Shown one piece after another: positions 34,249 to 43,406 of a stretch of 64,000 nucleotides of DNA. The DNA is taken from assembly GCA_916988195.3 (NCBI GenBank), contig CAKASQ030000069.1, positions 62,001 to 126,000 of the forward strand, given 5' to 3'. Every line of letters begins with the position of its first letter. Position 1 is the first letter of the stretch. This DNA comes from Oscillospiraceae bacterium. Lineage in GTDB: Bacteria; Bacillota; Clostridia; Oscillospirales; Oscillospiraceae. The notes under the pieces are model-generated. The model was given only the letters and a program-made list of their open reading frames with translations. It made no database searches and was not told where the DNA came from. Made by a program: the position numbers and the translations under genes.

Positions 34249-34791
34249 TCAATTCACCATCCTCTTTGTCAAATCTACGCCATACCACACATCAGGCAGT
34301 AATGTAACGCCGTCAATCCGGCCCACTGCAACCTGTACGATACTTTCCGAATCCGGAGCTTCCTTCGCAAAAGCAAGGATGTCTCCCAGTCTTCCGGTAG
34401 CAACGGGGTCTTTGCCCCGTACCACCGCATAACCGCAGTTCGCCATTGCCCGGTTGGCTGCCACATGGGAGCTCCACACCCTGCGCGGATGATCTACCAT
34501 GTATGCCAAACCATGTAAAAACAACTCCTCTTTGGTTAGCCGCTTAATCACAGTCAGCTCCGTACAGGCGATTTTGGAGTCATGCTCATCTTCATCGATG
34601 TCGCCGCCGGCGTTGACGATATAATATTCCGAATGCTCCAGGCTGGAATAATAACTAAGGCAGTCAAGCGGGTCCTCCGCGCAGTGAAATCCATTTTCCC
34701 TGCAATTTGCTTTTTCAGTCGTATTGAGCCCCATCACAAACTGATAGCCACGGCATATCAGCCCGGGGCGAAAGCCCTTATAAGCAATCAT
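34249..34791 (-). CDS. DUF7666-like protein
   Basis: 180 aa from the ATG at 34791, 11 bases after AAAGGAGG; the frame is open much farther upstream but there it overlaps the PcfK-like gene out of frame. The pattern IAYKGFRPGLICRGYQF, then ENGFHCAEDPLDCLSYYS and SKIACTELTVIKRLTKEELF resembles DUF7666 proteins, which are common in phages and mobile elements and have no known activity. It lies between the PcfK-like and PcfJ genes, a recurrent neighbourhood. Confidence 0.72.
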   Translation of the reverse strand: MIAYKGFRPGLICRGYQFVMGLNTTEKANCRENGFHCAEDPLDCLSYYSSLEHSEYYIVNAGGDIDEDEHDSKIACTELTVIKRLTKEELFLHGLAYMVDHPRRVWSSHVAANRAMANCGYAVVRGKDPVATGRLGDILAFAKEAPDSESIVQVAVGRIDGVTLLPDVWYGVDLTKRMVN

Positions 34792-34816
34792 TCTGCATTT
34801 TTCCTCCTTTGCCGGT

Positions 34817-35737
34817 TCAGCCTGCCTTTGCCATACCAAAATCCAGCAGCGACATCTGCCCATCCTGAGAAGGCTTTTTTTCCTCCTGCTTGGGTGCCGA
34901 CTTGGGTTCCGTCTTTTTCTTCTCTGCCGCCTTCTTGGGTTTGTTCTTTGCAGAGGACTTCCCAGCATACGGCTTGGGAACAAACTTTTCCTCATCCTCA
35001 TGGTCTTCCTTGGCATCAGGGTCACGGAAATAATCTTCCGCCCACTGATAGCACAGATCATCCGGCACATCGCAGCCATACGCCTGCTGTCCGGGACCAG
35101 GGCGGGTTCCGCTTGCTTTTAGTTCATCCTGTACATAATCCCAGGCTTTCCGGTTGATGTACTGGAAACAGCGAATCATGTTCTTTTTCGGATGCATTGT
35201 CAGACGGGCAAACGCCGTATCTTCCATACAGAGCATCTGAATATGCTCGGACACACACTCCTTCATATTGCGCCGCGTCAGTTTTTCCACATCAGTACTT
35301 ACCCGCTGGGTAGAGGCCGCGATTACTTCTTCATCACTCATCGCTTCCAGACGGGCGATCTGCTCCTGCTCTGCGGCTTTCTTCGCCTGCTGTTTGGCGT
35401 CAAATTCCGCTTTGCGCTGGGCTTCAGCCGCCTCATGCTCCGCACGCTTTTTTTCTTCATCTTCTGCGGCGGGCGGTTGTGCCGAATTCCCCTCCTCAGC
35501 AGACTTCTCTTCCCCAGCAGGCGCTACTTCATCCGTAGGTTCCTCCTCTGCATCAGCCAAAGCAGTCTCACCGGCACAAACCGAAGCCGCCGATACTGGG
35601 ACAGTGTCTGTACCTACAGGCGGCACAGGCAAAGATTCCATCTCCTCCAGCTCAAAGGCTTCATCATCCTCAAAGGCTGCAGACGAATCGAACATACCGT
35701 TTTGCTGCTCCATTGCTATTTCTGAAAAAACACCCAT
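34817..35737 (-). CDS. PcfK-like protein with long acidic N-terminal region
   Basis: 306 aa from the ATG at 35737 (AAAGGAG upstream). Residues 1-140 are low-complexity, acidic and Ala/Pro/Glu-rich; a charged helix follows; residues about 155-265 form the conserved domain with NMKECVSEHIQMLCMED, KKNMIRCFQYINRKAWDYV and GCDVPDDLCYQWAEDYF; the tail is Lys/Pro-rich and ends GQMSLLDFGMAKAG. PcfK-like domains occur next to PcfJ on conjugative elements. Some PcfK-like proteins of Clostridia are annotated as related to the Cas9 inhibitor AcrIIA9; whether this one inhibits Cas9 cannot be told. Confidence 0.8.
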   Translation of the reverse strand: MGVFSEIAMEQQNGMFDSSAAFEDDEAFELEEMESLPVPPVGTDTVPVSAASVCAGETALADAEEEPTDEVAPAGEEKSAEEGNSAQPPAAEDEEKKRAEHEAAEAQRKAEFDAKQQAKKAAEQEQIARLEAMSDEEVIAASTQRVSTDVEKLTRRNMKECVSEHIQMLCMEDTAFARLTMHPKKNMIRCFQYINRKAWDYVQDELKASGTRPGPGQQAYGCDVPDDLCYQWAEDYFRDPDAKEDHEDEEKFVPKPYAGKSSAKNKPKKAAEKKKTEPKSAPKQEEKKPSQDGQMSLLDFGMAKAG

Positions 35738-35808
35738 TGTAAAATCTCCTTTCGCAAAAAAGGCATGGAGCAGGCCGTTATGATCCTTTCCATGCCATTG
35801 TGTGTTGC

Positions 35809-36057
35809 TCACAGCACATATAAAAGTGTGCTGAAGCTGTCAAAACAGTAGCAGACCACGCCAGTATACTGCCTTGACCATTCCTTGATTTTGTCCTGCA
35901 CCTCCTGCGCAACCTTTTGATTGCTCATATTCCATGGCGGAGGTACCGTTACGGTAAAGTAGCCATTCTCCAGACAACTTCTGACATCTGCCGGAAGGCC
36001 GGAACACTGCTCATACAGTGCTGCAATCTGACTTTTCTTCTTTTCTGCAATACGCAT
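35809..36057 (-). CDS. Unknown 82 aa element protein
   Basis: Starts MRIAEKKKSQIAALYEQCSG, with a helical first half and a C-terminal half rich in aromatic residues (GVVCYCFDSF). The upstream site is a purine-rich AGGGATAGGGG. It fills the gap between the primase and PcfK-like genes in the same direction. No family recognised. Confidence 0.65.
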   Translation of the reverse strand: MRIAEKKKSQIAALYEQCSGLPADVRSCLENGYFTVTVPPPWNMSNQKVAQEVQDKIKEWSRQYTGVVCYCFDSFSTLLYVL

Positions 36058-36072
36058 CTGACCCCTATCCCT

Positions 36073-37866
36073 TCATTCCTGTTTTTGAGCAGGCTCCGGA
36101 AGTCTTTTACACAAGAATGGGGAGAAGCGTACCGGTGCAAAATCCCGGCAGTCATTCACATAGAAGTATGTGCGTTTGCCTTGGCAGTCCAGTTCCACCA
36201 CATCAGATGGAGCCAACGGACGACCTCTGTAATCTTCCGGCAAATGTTCATTGTAGTCCAGGAACAGACGCCCCAGCACTTCCATGTCATTCTGACCCTT
36301 TGGGCAACAGACCTCTGCGCTCCATACCGTCTGATAGGCGGCGGCAGGCGGCTGTTCATATCCAGCCTTACGCAGTGCATCCAGTTGCTTGAACGCGAAA
36401 GGTACCGTCTGTGTCTCACCCAGGCAAAGCTGGTAAATGCAAAATCTCCGGAAAACTCTCTGGCTGTCCAGAATATCCTTCAGCGCCTGATTGCCTTGAG
36501 CAAGAAATATCTGATACTCTTCCTTTGTCAGCCCCAGATACTCTGTCAGGTCCAAATCTTTCTCCGCTCTGGTGTGCCAAAGCTCGACGCAGCCATCTAT
36601 ATAGGTAAAATCACACTTACCGCACAGATATTGCTGCTTAAAATTCATTCTCTGCACCTCCTTTTCCTTCTGTTCTTTCTCCCGAAGGGCAAGCTGCCAA
36701 TCATCAAACCCTTTATAATTCGGATTCCAGGTCAGCCGACGACATGCCATTCCATTTTTTCGGGCCATCAGATAGATCTTAGATGCCCCATTAGAGGTCA
36801 TTTGGTTACTGTACTTATCCATATCATGAGCCTCAATGATCTCCTCAGTGCCATTCTGTGCCAACAGTGCAAACAGCGTATCCAACTGGCTGGTGTTGTT
36901 TGCACCGGCAATCGCCACAAAAGTCCGGTTTGTCAGGCAGTGTGAGATGTCTGCTTTCAGCAGTCCTTCAATGACATAGACCACCCGGGCAGATGGATCT
37001 CCTATAAAATGTACCGGACTCCCGGATGTAACACCCATATTTTTGGACGAGGACGAAAACCAGATGTATTTGGCTCCTGCCTTATCCGGCGGATCATCTT
37101 TTTGCTTGAGCGGAATATCCAAAAGGATCTGCAGGCCGTGTATCATACCGTCGTATCCCACAGCCGGAATCAAAATCCCTGCGTTTTTTCGGTAGAAGTT
37201 CATGGTCCAGCGCCCGCTGTCATCCAGATAAAAGCCGGGCACTCCCTCCACCTTGCATCCCTGTTTCATCAGCCGCTCGGTAATGGAGCGGCAAAGGAAT
37301 GGGGGTGGAGTGCTCTTGAACCCGATCCTATCAATCTGTTCATCCGACAGTCCCCGTTTTGGGGAGTGCAGATGGTTGCGGTGGGCAGGCTGAAGAGGCA
37401 GCATAGCGAGCAGCAGCGAAAGCGTTTGATGGATTTCCTGTCCGCTGGCCCGTTCTGCTTGCTGCACTGTTTTTAGTTCGCCCCTCCTCTCATATCCGGC
37501 AAGGTCGGTCTGAGTCCCCGAAACCGGGGACCCAGTACCAGCCTGCTGGTTTCCTGCCATCTCATATCCAGAGTTCGGCCGTTCCCTGTGAAAATCGTTG
37601 CACAGGGCTTCTCCTATCTCCCAATACGCATCGGATGTAGTCGTATTGTTTAGCCGCGCATAAAGCGCAAGCATACCGCCATGCTCATCACAATAATTGC
37701 ACCGCCAGACATTTTTGACGAAATTCACATTCATCTTGCCGCGGCGGTCACCACAAAACGGGCAATCCACATATACACTGTTTGCCTGTCGGCGTCTGAT
37801 TCGCAGATGTAGAAGTTCCACTACATCCATAATACCGAACGGAAAATCTCCTGGATATGAGTCCAT
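36073..37866 (-). CDS. Element primase: CHC2 zinc finger, Toprim-like core and YodL-like C-terminus
   Basis: 597 aa. I take the ATG at 37866, which has GGAGG 8 bases upstream. Residues about 30-75 form a CHC2-type zinc finger (CPFCGDRRG...CNYCDEHGG). A Toprim-like part at about 250-350 has VYVIEGLLKAD (acidic catalytic Glu) and IIEAHDMDKYS. The C-terminal part from about 470 has FCIYQLCLGE, LDYNEHLPEDYRGRPLAPSDVVEL and YFYVNDCRDF, the pattern of the YodL domain of element proteins. It likely makes RNA primers for element replication or for second-strand synthesis after transfer. Neighbours: the helicase and exonuclease upstream. Confidence 0.85.
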   Translation of the reverse strand: MDSYPGDFPFGIMDVVELLHLRIRRRQANSVYVDCPFCGDRRGKMNVNFVKNVWRCNYCDEHGGMLALYARLNNTTTSDAYWEIGEALCNDFHRERPNSGYEMAGNQQAGTGSPVSGTQTDLAGYERRGELKTVQQAERASGQEIHQTLSLLLAMLPLQPAHRNHLHSPKRGLSDEQIDRIGFKSTPPPFLCRSITERLMKQGCKVEGVPGFYLDDSGRWTMNFYRKNAGILIPAVGYDGMIHGLQILLDIPLKQKDDPPDKAGAKYIWFSSSSKNMGVTSGSPVHFIGDPSARVVYVIEGLLKADISHCLTNRTFVAIAGANNTSQLDTLFALLAQNGTEEIIEAHDMDKYSNQMTSNGASKIYLMARKNGMACRRLTWNPNYKGFDDWQLALREKEQKEKEVQRMNFKQQYLCGKCDFTYIDGCVELWHTRAEKDLDLTEYLGLTKEEYQIFLAQGNQALKDILDSQRVFRRFCIYQLCLGETQTVPFAFKQLDALRKAGYEQPPAAAYQTVWSAEVCCPKGQNDMEVLGRLFLDYNEHLPEDYRGRPLAPSDVVELDCQGKRTYFYVNDCRDFAPVRFSPFLCKRLPEPAQKQE

Positions 37867-37908
37867 CTGTTCTCCCTCCCTTCTTGGCCCCATAGATGGG
37901 GCTGCTTA

Positions 37909-39067
37909 TCATCCGGCTTTCTGTGCGGCCATACCATCGAGCATGATCTGCGCCGCAGCACGAACGATATTGTTGGTACTCTTGTTACCAGGGGTGAGAT
38001 AGAATTTCAGACTCACCGGACGCTCCTTGGCAACTGTTGCCATGGTTTTTCCTTTGCTCAGACCGCTATCCACCACCACATTCTGCGCTTCTTCAAAGGT
38101 CATTACCTTCAAGATATCTTCTACCGGAGTGCTCTCCGTATAAGAAGGCGCCAGGGGCTGATTAGGTGCTTCCTGCTGAACAACAGGCGCCACAGGCAGT
38201 TCTTCCGGTTCATCCGATTGGAATACGGGTGCGGCCGGCTGCTCAGACACATCATCCTGTTTTGGACTGCTATCCAATGTAACCTCACGGTTGGGTACCG
38301 GCAGCTCCATATTGGGAGCATTCTCCTCTACCTTGCCGACAGGCAGCGTATCCATATTCTCCTTCTCTTCTGCAGCCATCTGCTGGACAGTGGGCTGTAC
38401 CGGAGAAACCGGGGGCTGTTCATTCTGAACCGGCTTTGCCGCAGGTTTCTGGATAGAGGTCGGACGCGCAGGCGCATTACGGCGCTCTACGACGCTCTGA
38501 GGCGCTCTTTCCAGTCGGGCATGAACTTCCCCCGCCAGATTGCCGCAACGCCGCTCCAGAGGCTTCTACGGGCCTCTGTGCCGCATCCGGCATTGGCTGC
38601 TGGATAGAAGCCGCCCCGGAAAGCGGAATACTACTTCCAAACACCTTGCCCGTACTGTCAACAGCAACATCGGCAAACTGCAAACCGAAACCGGCATCCG
38701 ACAGCGCAGCACTCAATGCCTCATCCTGGGCAGCCTGCACATAATCGGTACCTTCTTCCGCACTGTGCTGCGAGATGTAACTGCTGATAGGCTCTGCATC
38801 ACTGCGGTCCAGATAAACTCTGGCCTCCATAATCGCAAGCTGTTCCGTGATCCTCAGGGTAGTCAGTTTCATGCGGCCCTGGGGGTGGCGCAGACGGAAC
38901 CACAGTTTCTGATAGGGCAACTCCAACTGCAGCATTTCCTCATTGGTCTTTCTGGACACCTTATGGCGCAGAAATTTGAGCGGATCAAAGCCAGGTACCT
39001 TGTTCAGTTCTGCCACTGCCGGAATTGTTTTGTACATCATAGGCATCGGATTACTTTTTTCATTCAT
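37909..39067 (-). pseudogene. Unknown element protein split by a frameshift
   Basis: The first frame starts at 39067 (MNEKSNPMPMMYKTIPAVAE, AAAGGAG upstream), has a conserved-looking domain over about 150 residues (KFLRHKVSRKTNEEMLQLEL) and runs off frame near 38.53 kb. Removing one G from the G5 tract at 38529-38533 (minus strand) continues it as GEVHARLERAPQSVVERR into a Pro/Gln/Glu-rich linker and the C-terminal domain (VEDILKVMTFEEAQNVV, then LSKGKTMATVAKERPVSL) that ends at 37909. The rejoined protein would have about 385 aa. The downstream part could start on its own at 38379, but there is no good ribosome site. Family unknown. Confidence 0.72.
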
Positions 39068-39136
39068 GTTGGAAACTCCTTTCTGACATAAAAATAGGAG
39101 ACGCCAAGTGCCATTTCTGCACCTGACCTCTCTTTT

Positions 39137-41410
39137 TTAACTTGCGTTCTTTAATTGCTCTTCCAACGCAGCCGGAATGGGGATGCCGGCTTTCTTTGCG
39201 TAGGCTTTGAAATACATCTGGATGCGCATACCCAGTAGCGTATTTCGCTTGCCGATCTCATTACGATGGATTGCCATAAACAATACCTGTTTCTGCCCAA
39301 TCAGCACCACCCGCTTTTTGGCACGCGTGATTCCGGTGTAGAGCAGATTACGGTACATCATGATGGTGTGCGCTTTGAGCAGCGGCATAATGACGGTCTC
39401 ATACTCAGAGCCCATAGCCTTGTGGATTGTAGTGGCATACGCCAGATCCACATTGCTCAAATCATCTACGCCGTATTCCAGTGTTCTGCCAGCGCCAAAA
39501 TCCATGCCGATTTTTTTACCCTGGTCAGTGTCCTTAATATACCGGATGAAGCCCAGATCTCCATTAGAGACCTTTTCTGTGTTCTTGGTCTGCATGATGC
39601 GGTCATTGACCCGGAAGATCCTGGGGCCAAACTTGATTTCTTCCTCCGCAGAGCGGAATGGGTTGACCAATTCACGAATGGTTTCATTCAGCTGTTCCGA
39701 CGACGCGGCGCCTTCTGAACGGAAAGGTGAAAGAATCTGCACATTCTCAATGCCACTCTCCTGTATCTCCAAACAATACCGTTCTGTAATCTTTTCAGCG
39801 GTGTCTTCCTGACTATCACCAGACACGAAAACAAAATCCGGTCCATAAAACAGTTTGGTATTGCCCTCGTTGATAAATTTGGCGTTATAGGCAATCAGAC
39901 TGTCCTTCGACTGACGGAAAATCTGATCCAGCACCGTTACCGGGACGATTTGGGTCTCGATGATCTCACGGAAAACATTTCCGGCTCCTACGCTGGGAAG
40001 CTGATCTGGGTCGCCTACCAGCACGATTCTGGCATTTGCCTTCATGCGCTCAAAGAATTTCTCGGCAAGCCACATATCCACCATGGAAAACTCATCCACA
40101 ATGATTAAATCGGCCGACAGTGGCTCTGACTTTCTGTTCCGGCTACCCTCATCCTCTTCACTGGTCAGTCCCAGACCACTGTGTAATGTCCGGGCATCCT
40201 CAAAGCCGGTGCTCTCCGACATCCTGCGGCTTGCCCGACCGGTAGGCGCCATAAGAGCAATTTTGCCATCAGGGTGCAGCCGCCGGTAAACCTCAAGTAT
40301 CGTCCGCAGCACTGTTGTTTTACCAGTACCAGGAGAACCCGTAATCACTGACAAGCCATGCCTAAATGCTGCATAGACCGCAGCCTCCTGCTGTGCAGAC
40401 AGGCGCAGCCCCATTTCAACCTTGACCTGTTCCAGCACCGGCGCAATATGCTCTACTGGCATCTGGGCGACCAGACGCTGGGCGATCCGGCGCGCCGTTT
40501 CGTCCTCTTGGGCAAACACTCTGGGAAGATAGATATTATCCTTCACAGAAACGATTGCTCCATTCAGGATCATTTCCTGCATCATATCCCTGACTTCCTG
40601 CTGATGCAGGCGAAGCTCCGGTACAGGTATCTTCTCATTGAGCAGCTTCAGCGCTGATTTCTCCAGTTCTTCAGAACTGATGTACAGATGGCCTCGTTTA
40701 CTCTTGCCTTCATCTAACGCACAAAAGACAGCCCCTTTGATACGCATAGGGTCATGGAGATCACCCCCGCTCTTTTGTACGATTGCATCTACCCGCCGAA
40801 ATCCAAAGCCGGAGATCTGGCAAAGCTCAAATGGGCTCTTTTCCAAAATCTCTACGCTGGTTGGGCCGAAATATTGATATATTTTCAATGCTGTCTTGGG
40901 AGTAATCTTAAATGGCGCCAGCAAAGTCATAATTCCTTGGAGCATACGGTTTTCTGCATAAGAGGCTCTGATGTCCTCCAATTTATTTTCCGTAATACCC
41001 CGGATCTCCAACAGCCGCTCCGGCTGGTGTTCCAGAATATCCAGTGTGGCCACACCGAACCGCTCCACAATGTCTGCGGCAGTTTTAGGACCAATCCCTT
41101 TGATAAGCCCGGAGGCAAGATAGCCCTCTACGCCGTTTTTTGTTCTGGGCACAATTTCACGCCACTGCTCCACCTGGAGTTGGACACCATACTTGCCCTT
41201 TGTCCATTCACCATCCAGTTCCAGCTCTACCGCATCTGTCCGTGGAATCTCATACCCCACAGCTGTAAAGCGGATCAAATGGTCTTTGTACCGTCTGTTT
41301 GACCTGGCCTCGGCAGGCACGCTCTGGTCTGCGGTCTTTACACTGACGATACAAAACTTATTGGCAGGATTATAAAAAATCGTCCCGTCGTAGGTTCCAA
41401 TACAATTCAT
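39137..41410 (-). CDS. recD2: RecD-like ATP-dependent DNA helicase
   Basis: 757 aa, the usual RecD2 length. The N-terminal third has an OB-like strand region and helix-hairpin-helix motifs (GLIKGIGPKTAADIVERFG; ISGFGFRRVDAIV). The helicase core has Walker A GSPGTGKTT (about residue 368), Walker B IIVDEFSMVD, motif III LVGDPDQLPSVG, and near the C-terminus TIHKAMGSEYETVI and YTGITRAKKRV. RecD2 unwinds 5' to 3' and works without RecBC. Together with the exonuclease and primase it forms a replication/recombination set of the element. Confidence 0.93.
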   Translation of the reverse strand: MNCIGTYDGTIFYNPANKFCIVSVKTADQSVPAEARSNRRYKDHLIRFTAVGYEIPRTDAVELELDGEWTKGKYGVQLQVEQWREIVPRTKNGVEGYLASGLIKGIGPKTAADIVERFGVATLDILEHQPERLLEIRGITENKLEDIRASYAENRMLQGIMTLLAPFKITPKTALKIYQYFGPTSVEILEKSPFELCQISGFGFRRVDAIVQKSGGDLHDPMRIKGAVFCALDEGKSKRGHLYISSEELEKSALKLLNEKIPVPELRLHQQEVRDMMQEMILNGAIVSVKDNIYLPRVFAQEDETARRIAQRLVAQMPVEHIAPVLEQVKVEMGLRLSAQQEAAVYAAFRHGLSVITGSPGTGKTTVLRTILEVYRRLHPDGKIALMAPTGRASRRMSESTGFEDARTLHSGLGLTSEEDEGSRNRKSEPLSADLIIVDEFSMVDMWLAEKFFERMKANARIVLVGDPDQLPSVGAGNVFREIIETQIVPVTVLDQIFRQSKDSLIAYNAKFINEGNTKLFYGPDFVFVSGDSQEDTAEKITERYCLEIQESGIENVQILSPFRSEGAASSEQLNETIRELVNPFRSAEEEIKFGPRIFRVNDRIMQTKNTEKVSNGDLGFIRYIKDTDQGKKIGMDFGAGRTLEYGVDDLSNVDLAYATTIHKAMGSEYETVIMPLLKAHTIMMYRNLLYTGITRAKKRVVLIGQKQVLFMAIHRNEIGKRNTLLGMRIQMYFKAYAKKAGIPIPAALEEQLKNAS

Positions 41411-41425
41411 CCTTTTTTCACCTCA

Positions 41426-42493
41426 CTAAGCGGCCTCCATAATTGAGGCTCTAACGCTGAACCGTCTGGATTCGGATACTGTAACAAACTGCTCGTAAAT
41501 ATCCGGATGCTCCAGTTTCAACCGAAGCAGGTTATCCTTGTCGATGATGGACTTGCGAACAGGGGTATAGGTAACCGTATAGTTCACGCCCTCCTGCTCA
41601 CAGATCGCAGTACAGCTGGTACCCATTTCCGCAATCAACAGGGCCTTCAGACGCTGAATATCCTTGTCGATTTCTTTGGAGTACACCTCTGCATTTTTCT
41701 TTTCATCCAGAAGACGCAAATACTGCATGAGTTTTGCAGTCATATCCAGGTCGAGTGCAACGGCCGGAGCATTTTTATCTGCCGGACCAAAGTGTTTGCG
41801 TGCGCTCTCAATGATCAAGGCCCCACTTTCTGTATAGGGCGGCGGCACATGGCGCTGCACATGGTTTTCCCAGAAATACTGCTCCAAAAAGACCATCTCA
41901 GCCTCGTACTCGAAATCACGTTTGACCTCCCGGATAATAACTTCTTCCTCGTTGTTACCATACAGGCAGCAAAAGAAACATCGGTCAAGATCCGTTACCG
42001 CCATATAATGACGCCCCTGAGATTCATAGTAGACTGGAACCGTCTCCTTCCCATTCATCCACCAGTTATCTCTGGCATTATAGTTTGTGGTCTTGATCTC
42101 AAGGATTGCTGTGGTGCCATCCGGCAGTTCCACAAAGTAGTCCACATCAGCCAGCATCCAAGGATACTGTGGGTGCTGGAACATCTTTTTGATCTGGTAG
42201 ACCCGATATCCAGTTTTCCGCTCGAATATCTTTGCTACCAGAGGCTCCAGCAAATGCCCCATTTCCATGGCAACCCAGTTGCCCTCATCATCTTCCACTG
42301 ACGCTATGTTCAGTTTGTCGTAGTACAGATCCCTGGCTGTCCGGAATGGAGAAGTGCCAAAAATCGCCGATACATCGCTGCCGCCGATTCCACGGCGCCG
42401 GTAATCCAGCCAGTCTTCTTCTGAAAGATCTGCCGTTTCTACCAGCACCAGCGGTTCATACCGCTTTCGTTCAGCACTATTGCTGCCAGACAT
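41426..42493 (-). CDS. YqaJ-family (lambda-exonuclease-like) nuclease
   Basis: 355 aa. Residues about 28-175 hold the YqaJ pattern: RRGIGGSDVSAIFGTSPF, EMGHLLEPLVAKIFERKTG, WMLADVDYFVELPDG and ILEIKTTNYN, i.e. the Asp and Glu-x-Lys of the PD-(D/E)XK active site. Such enzymes chew one strand to make 3' overhangs for single-strand annealing; their usual partner, a RecT-type annealase, is not seen nearby. It is the first well-supported gene of the long DNA-processing operon. Confidence 0.92.
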   Translation of the reverse strand: MSGSNSAERKRYEPLVLVETADLSEEDWLDYRRRGIGGSDVSAIFGTSPFRTARDLYYDKLNIASVEDDEGNWVAMEMGHLLEPLVAKIFERKTGYRVYQIKKMFQHPQYPWMLADVDYFVELPDGTTAILEIKTTNYNARDNWWMNGKETVPVYYESQGRHYMAVTDLDRCFFCCLYGNNEEEVIIREVKRDFEYEAEMVFLEQYFWENHVQRHVPPPYTESGALIIESARKHFGPADKNAPAVALDLDMTAKLMQYLRLLDEKKNAEVYSKEIDKDIQRLKALLIAEMGTSCTAICEQEGVNYTVTYTPVRKSIIDKDNLLRLKLEHPDIYEQFVTVSESRRFSVRASIMEAA

Positions 42494-42665
42494 ATCAAAT
42501 CCCCCTTCGTGATCTTCGGGGCAAAATAACCGCCCTCGTCATTGGTGCAACATTTCGTAGCCGGAGCGAAGATACTGCCTGTCTCTTCATCTTCCAGTCC
42601 GTGGAGTGTGCCGACTTGACCCGCCGACCATTCTGCTTTCTTTTCTGCTTCACATTCATGTACAT
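42494..42665 (-). other. Possible decayed small gene before the YqaJ nuclease
   Basis: One frame on this strand reads like a real acidic protein (ECEAEKKAEWSAGQ, then GLEDEETGSIFAP, then NDEGGYFAPKITKGD) but has no usable start codon. The ATG at 42665, after AAAGGCAGG, opens another frame with an unnatural Arg/Lys-rich product. One added base near 42655 would join start and body. It may be a broken small gene of the element. Confidence 0.35.
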
Positions 42666-42722
42666 GACCTGCCTTTCTCAGTTTTGATTTATCCTTAAAG
42701 CCCTTTCAGGCTTACAGGCAAT

Positions 42723-42793
42723 AAAAAAGCGAGAATGACAGACGGCATAAAGCCTGGTGTCCATAGTTGCCTATGAACCGGTGTCATTCTCGC
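42723..42793 (-). terminator. Second leader terminator before the DNA-processing operon
   Basis: Perfect 12-base arms 42729-42740 and 42782-42793 (GCGAGAATGACA and complement) with a 41-base loop, followed on the minus strand by TTTTTT (42723-42728). It lies between the promoter at 43.0 kb and the first operon gene. Confidence 0.8.
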
Positions 42794-42813
42794 AATGGTG
42801 GGTAAATCCCGTA

Positions 42814-42840
42814 AAATAAAAAAGCCAGTAATATACCGGC
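42814..42840 (-). terminator. First leader terminator before the DNA-processing operon
   Basis: A short stem (42824-42830 with 42834-42840, one G-U pair) followed on the minus strand by TTTTTTATTTT. It is about 130 bases downstream of the predicted transcript start. Confidence 0.75.
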
Positions 42841-42973
42841 CTGAAAAGGCGCAGTGATACTACTGACACAAGTACAAACTTAACAGCGTGTGCAATGCAG
42901 TCATTACTCCGCAACACAAGCCCTAAAGCCTGTGTACCCTGACGGGCAACGCACAAAAATCAATTACATTGCA

Positions 42974-43002
42974 ATTTTAACACAATATATAGTGTTTGTC
43001 AA
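42974..43002 (-). promoter_or_regulatory. Promoter of the DNA-processing operon, with a near-palindromic spacer
   Basis: Minus strand: -35 TTGACA (42997-43002), 17 bases, -10 TAAAAT (42974-42979). The spacer and edges form AACACTATATATTGTGTT, an imperfect palindrome with perfect 5-base ends, a likely repressor site. The first 130 bases of transcript include an 8-pair stem (ACACAGGC with GCTTGTGT, about 42899-42925). Confidence 0.82.
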
Positions 43003-43406
43003 TTCCAACATTCTATATATTGATTTTTGGATTTTCTTTAAATTTTCTTTCCTCTTTGCAGAAGTTCTTTCTTCCCAGCCTATTTATAGGATGTATCGGA
43101 TCATTTGGTAATACCGGATGATCCCTACGCTCTTTTAGTACCTTGACAAGTTCATAACCTCTATGGGGAGTTATACAGGAATTCTGGACAGTGTGCGATG
43201 ACCACAGAAGCGCGCCCATAATCGAAATGCTGCACAGCAGCAGCCTGAAATACACGGCAGAACCGTTCTGGCGTAGGAAATGGCCCCATTAGAGTTCTTT
43301 TGTTTTTCAATACCTCCTGACCTCAAGACCGTTTTCATTGTTTTTGTTGAAAACCTTCTTCTACAAATCGTAAGGGATCATTGTAATCGAAAAAAGGAGG
43401 ACGATT
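43003..43406. other. 404-base stretch without a supported gene
   Basis: Between the divergent DNA-processing promoter and xis. An 80-codon minus-strand frame (43013-43255) has no ribosome site and an odd composition, so I do not call it. A 7-pair inverted repeat GGATCAT/ATGATCC lies near 43098-43125. The 70 bases before xis are A+T-rich and probably hold its promoter, but I could not fix the hexamers. Confidence 0.5.

Noticed and set aside
42904..42963. 19-residue leader peptide in the operon leader
   Set aside because: The only start is a TTG about 3 bases after the predicted transcript start and there is no ribosome site; mentioned only as a possibility in the leader finding.
43013..43255. 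80-codon minus-strand frame between xis and the DNA-processing promoter
   Set aside because: No ribosome binding site, unusual composition, and it runs over the A+T-rich promoter region; not enough to call a gene.
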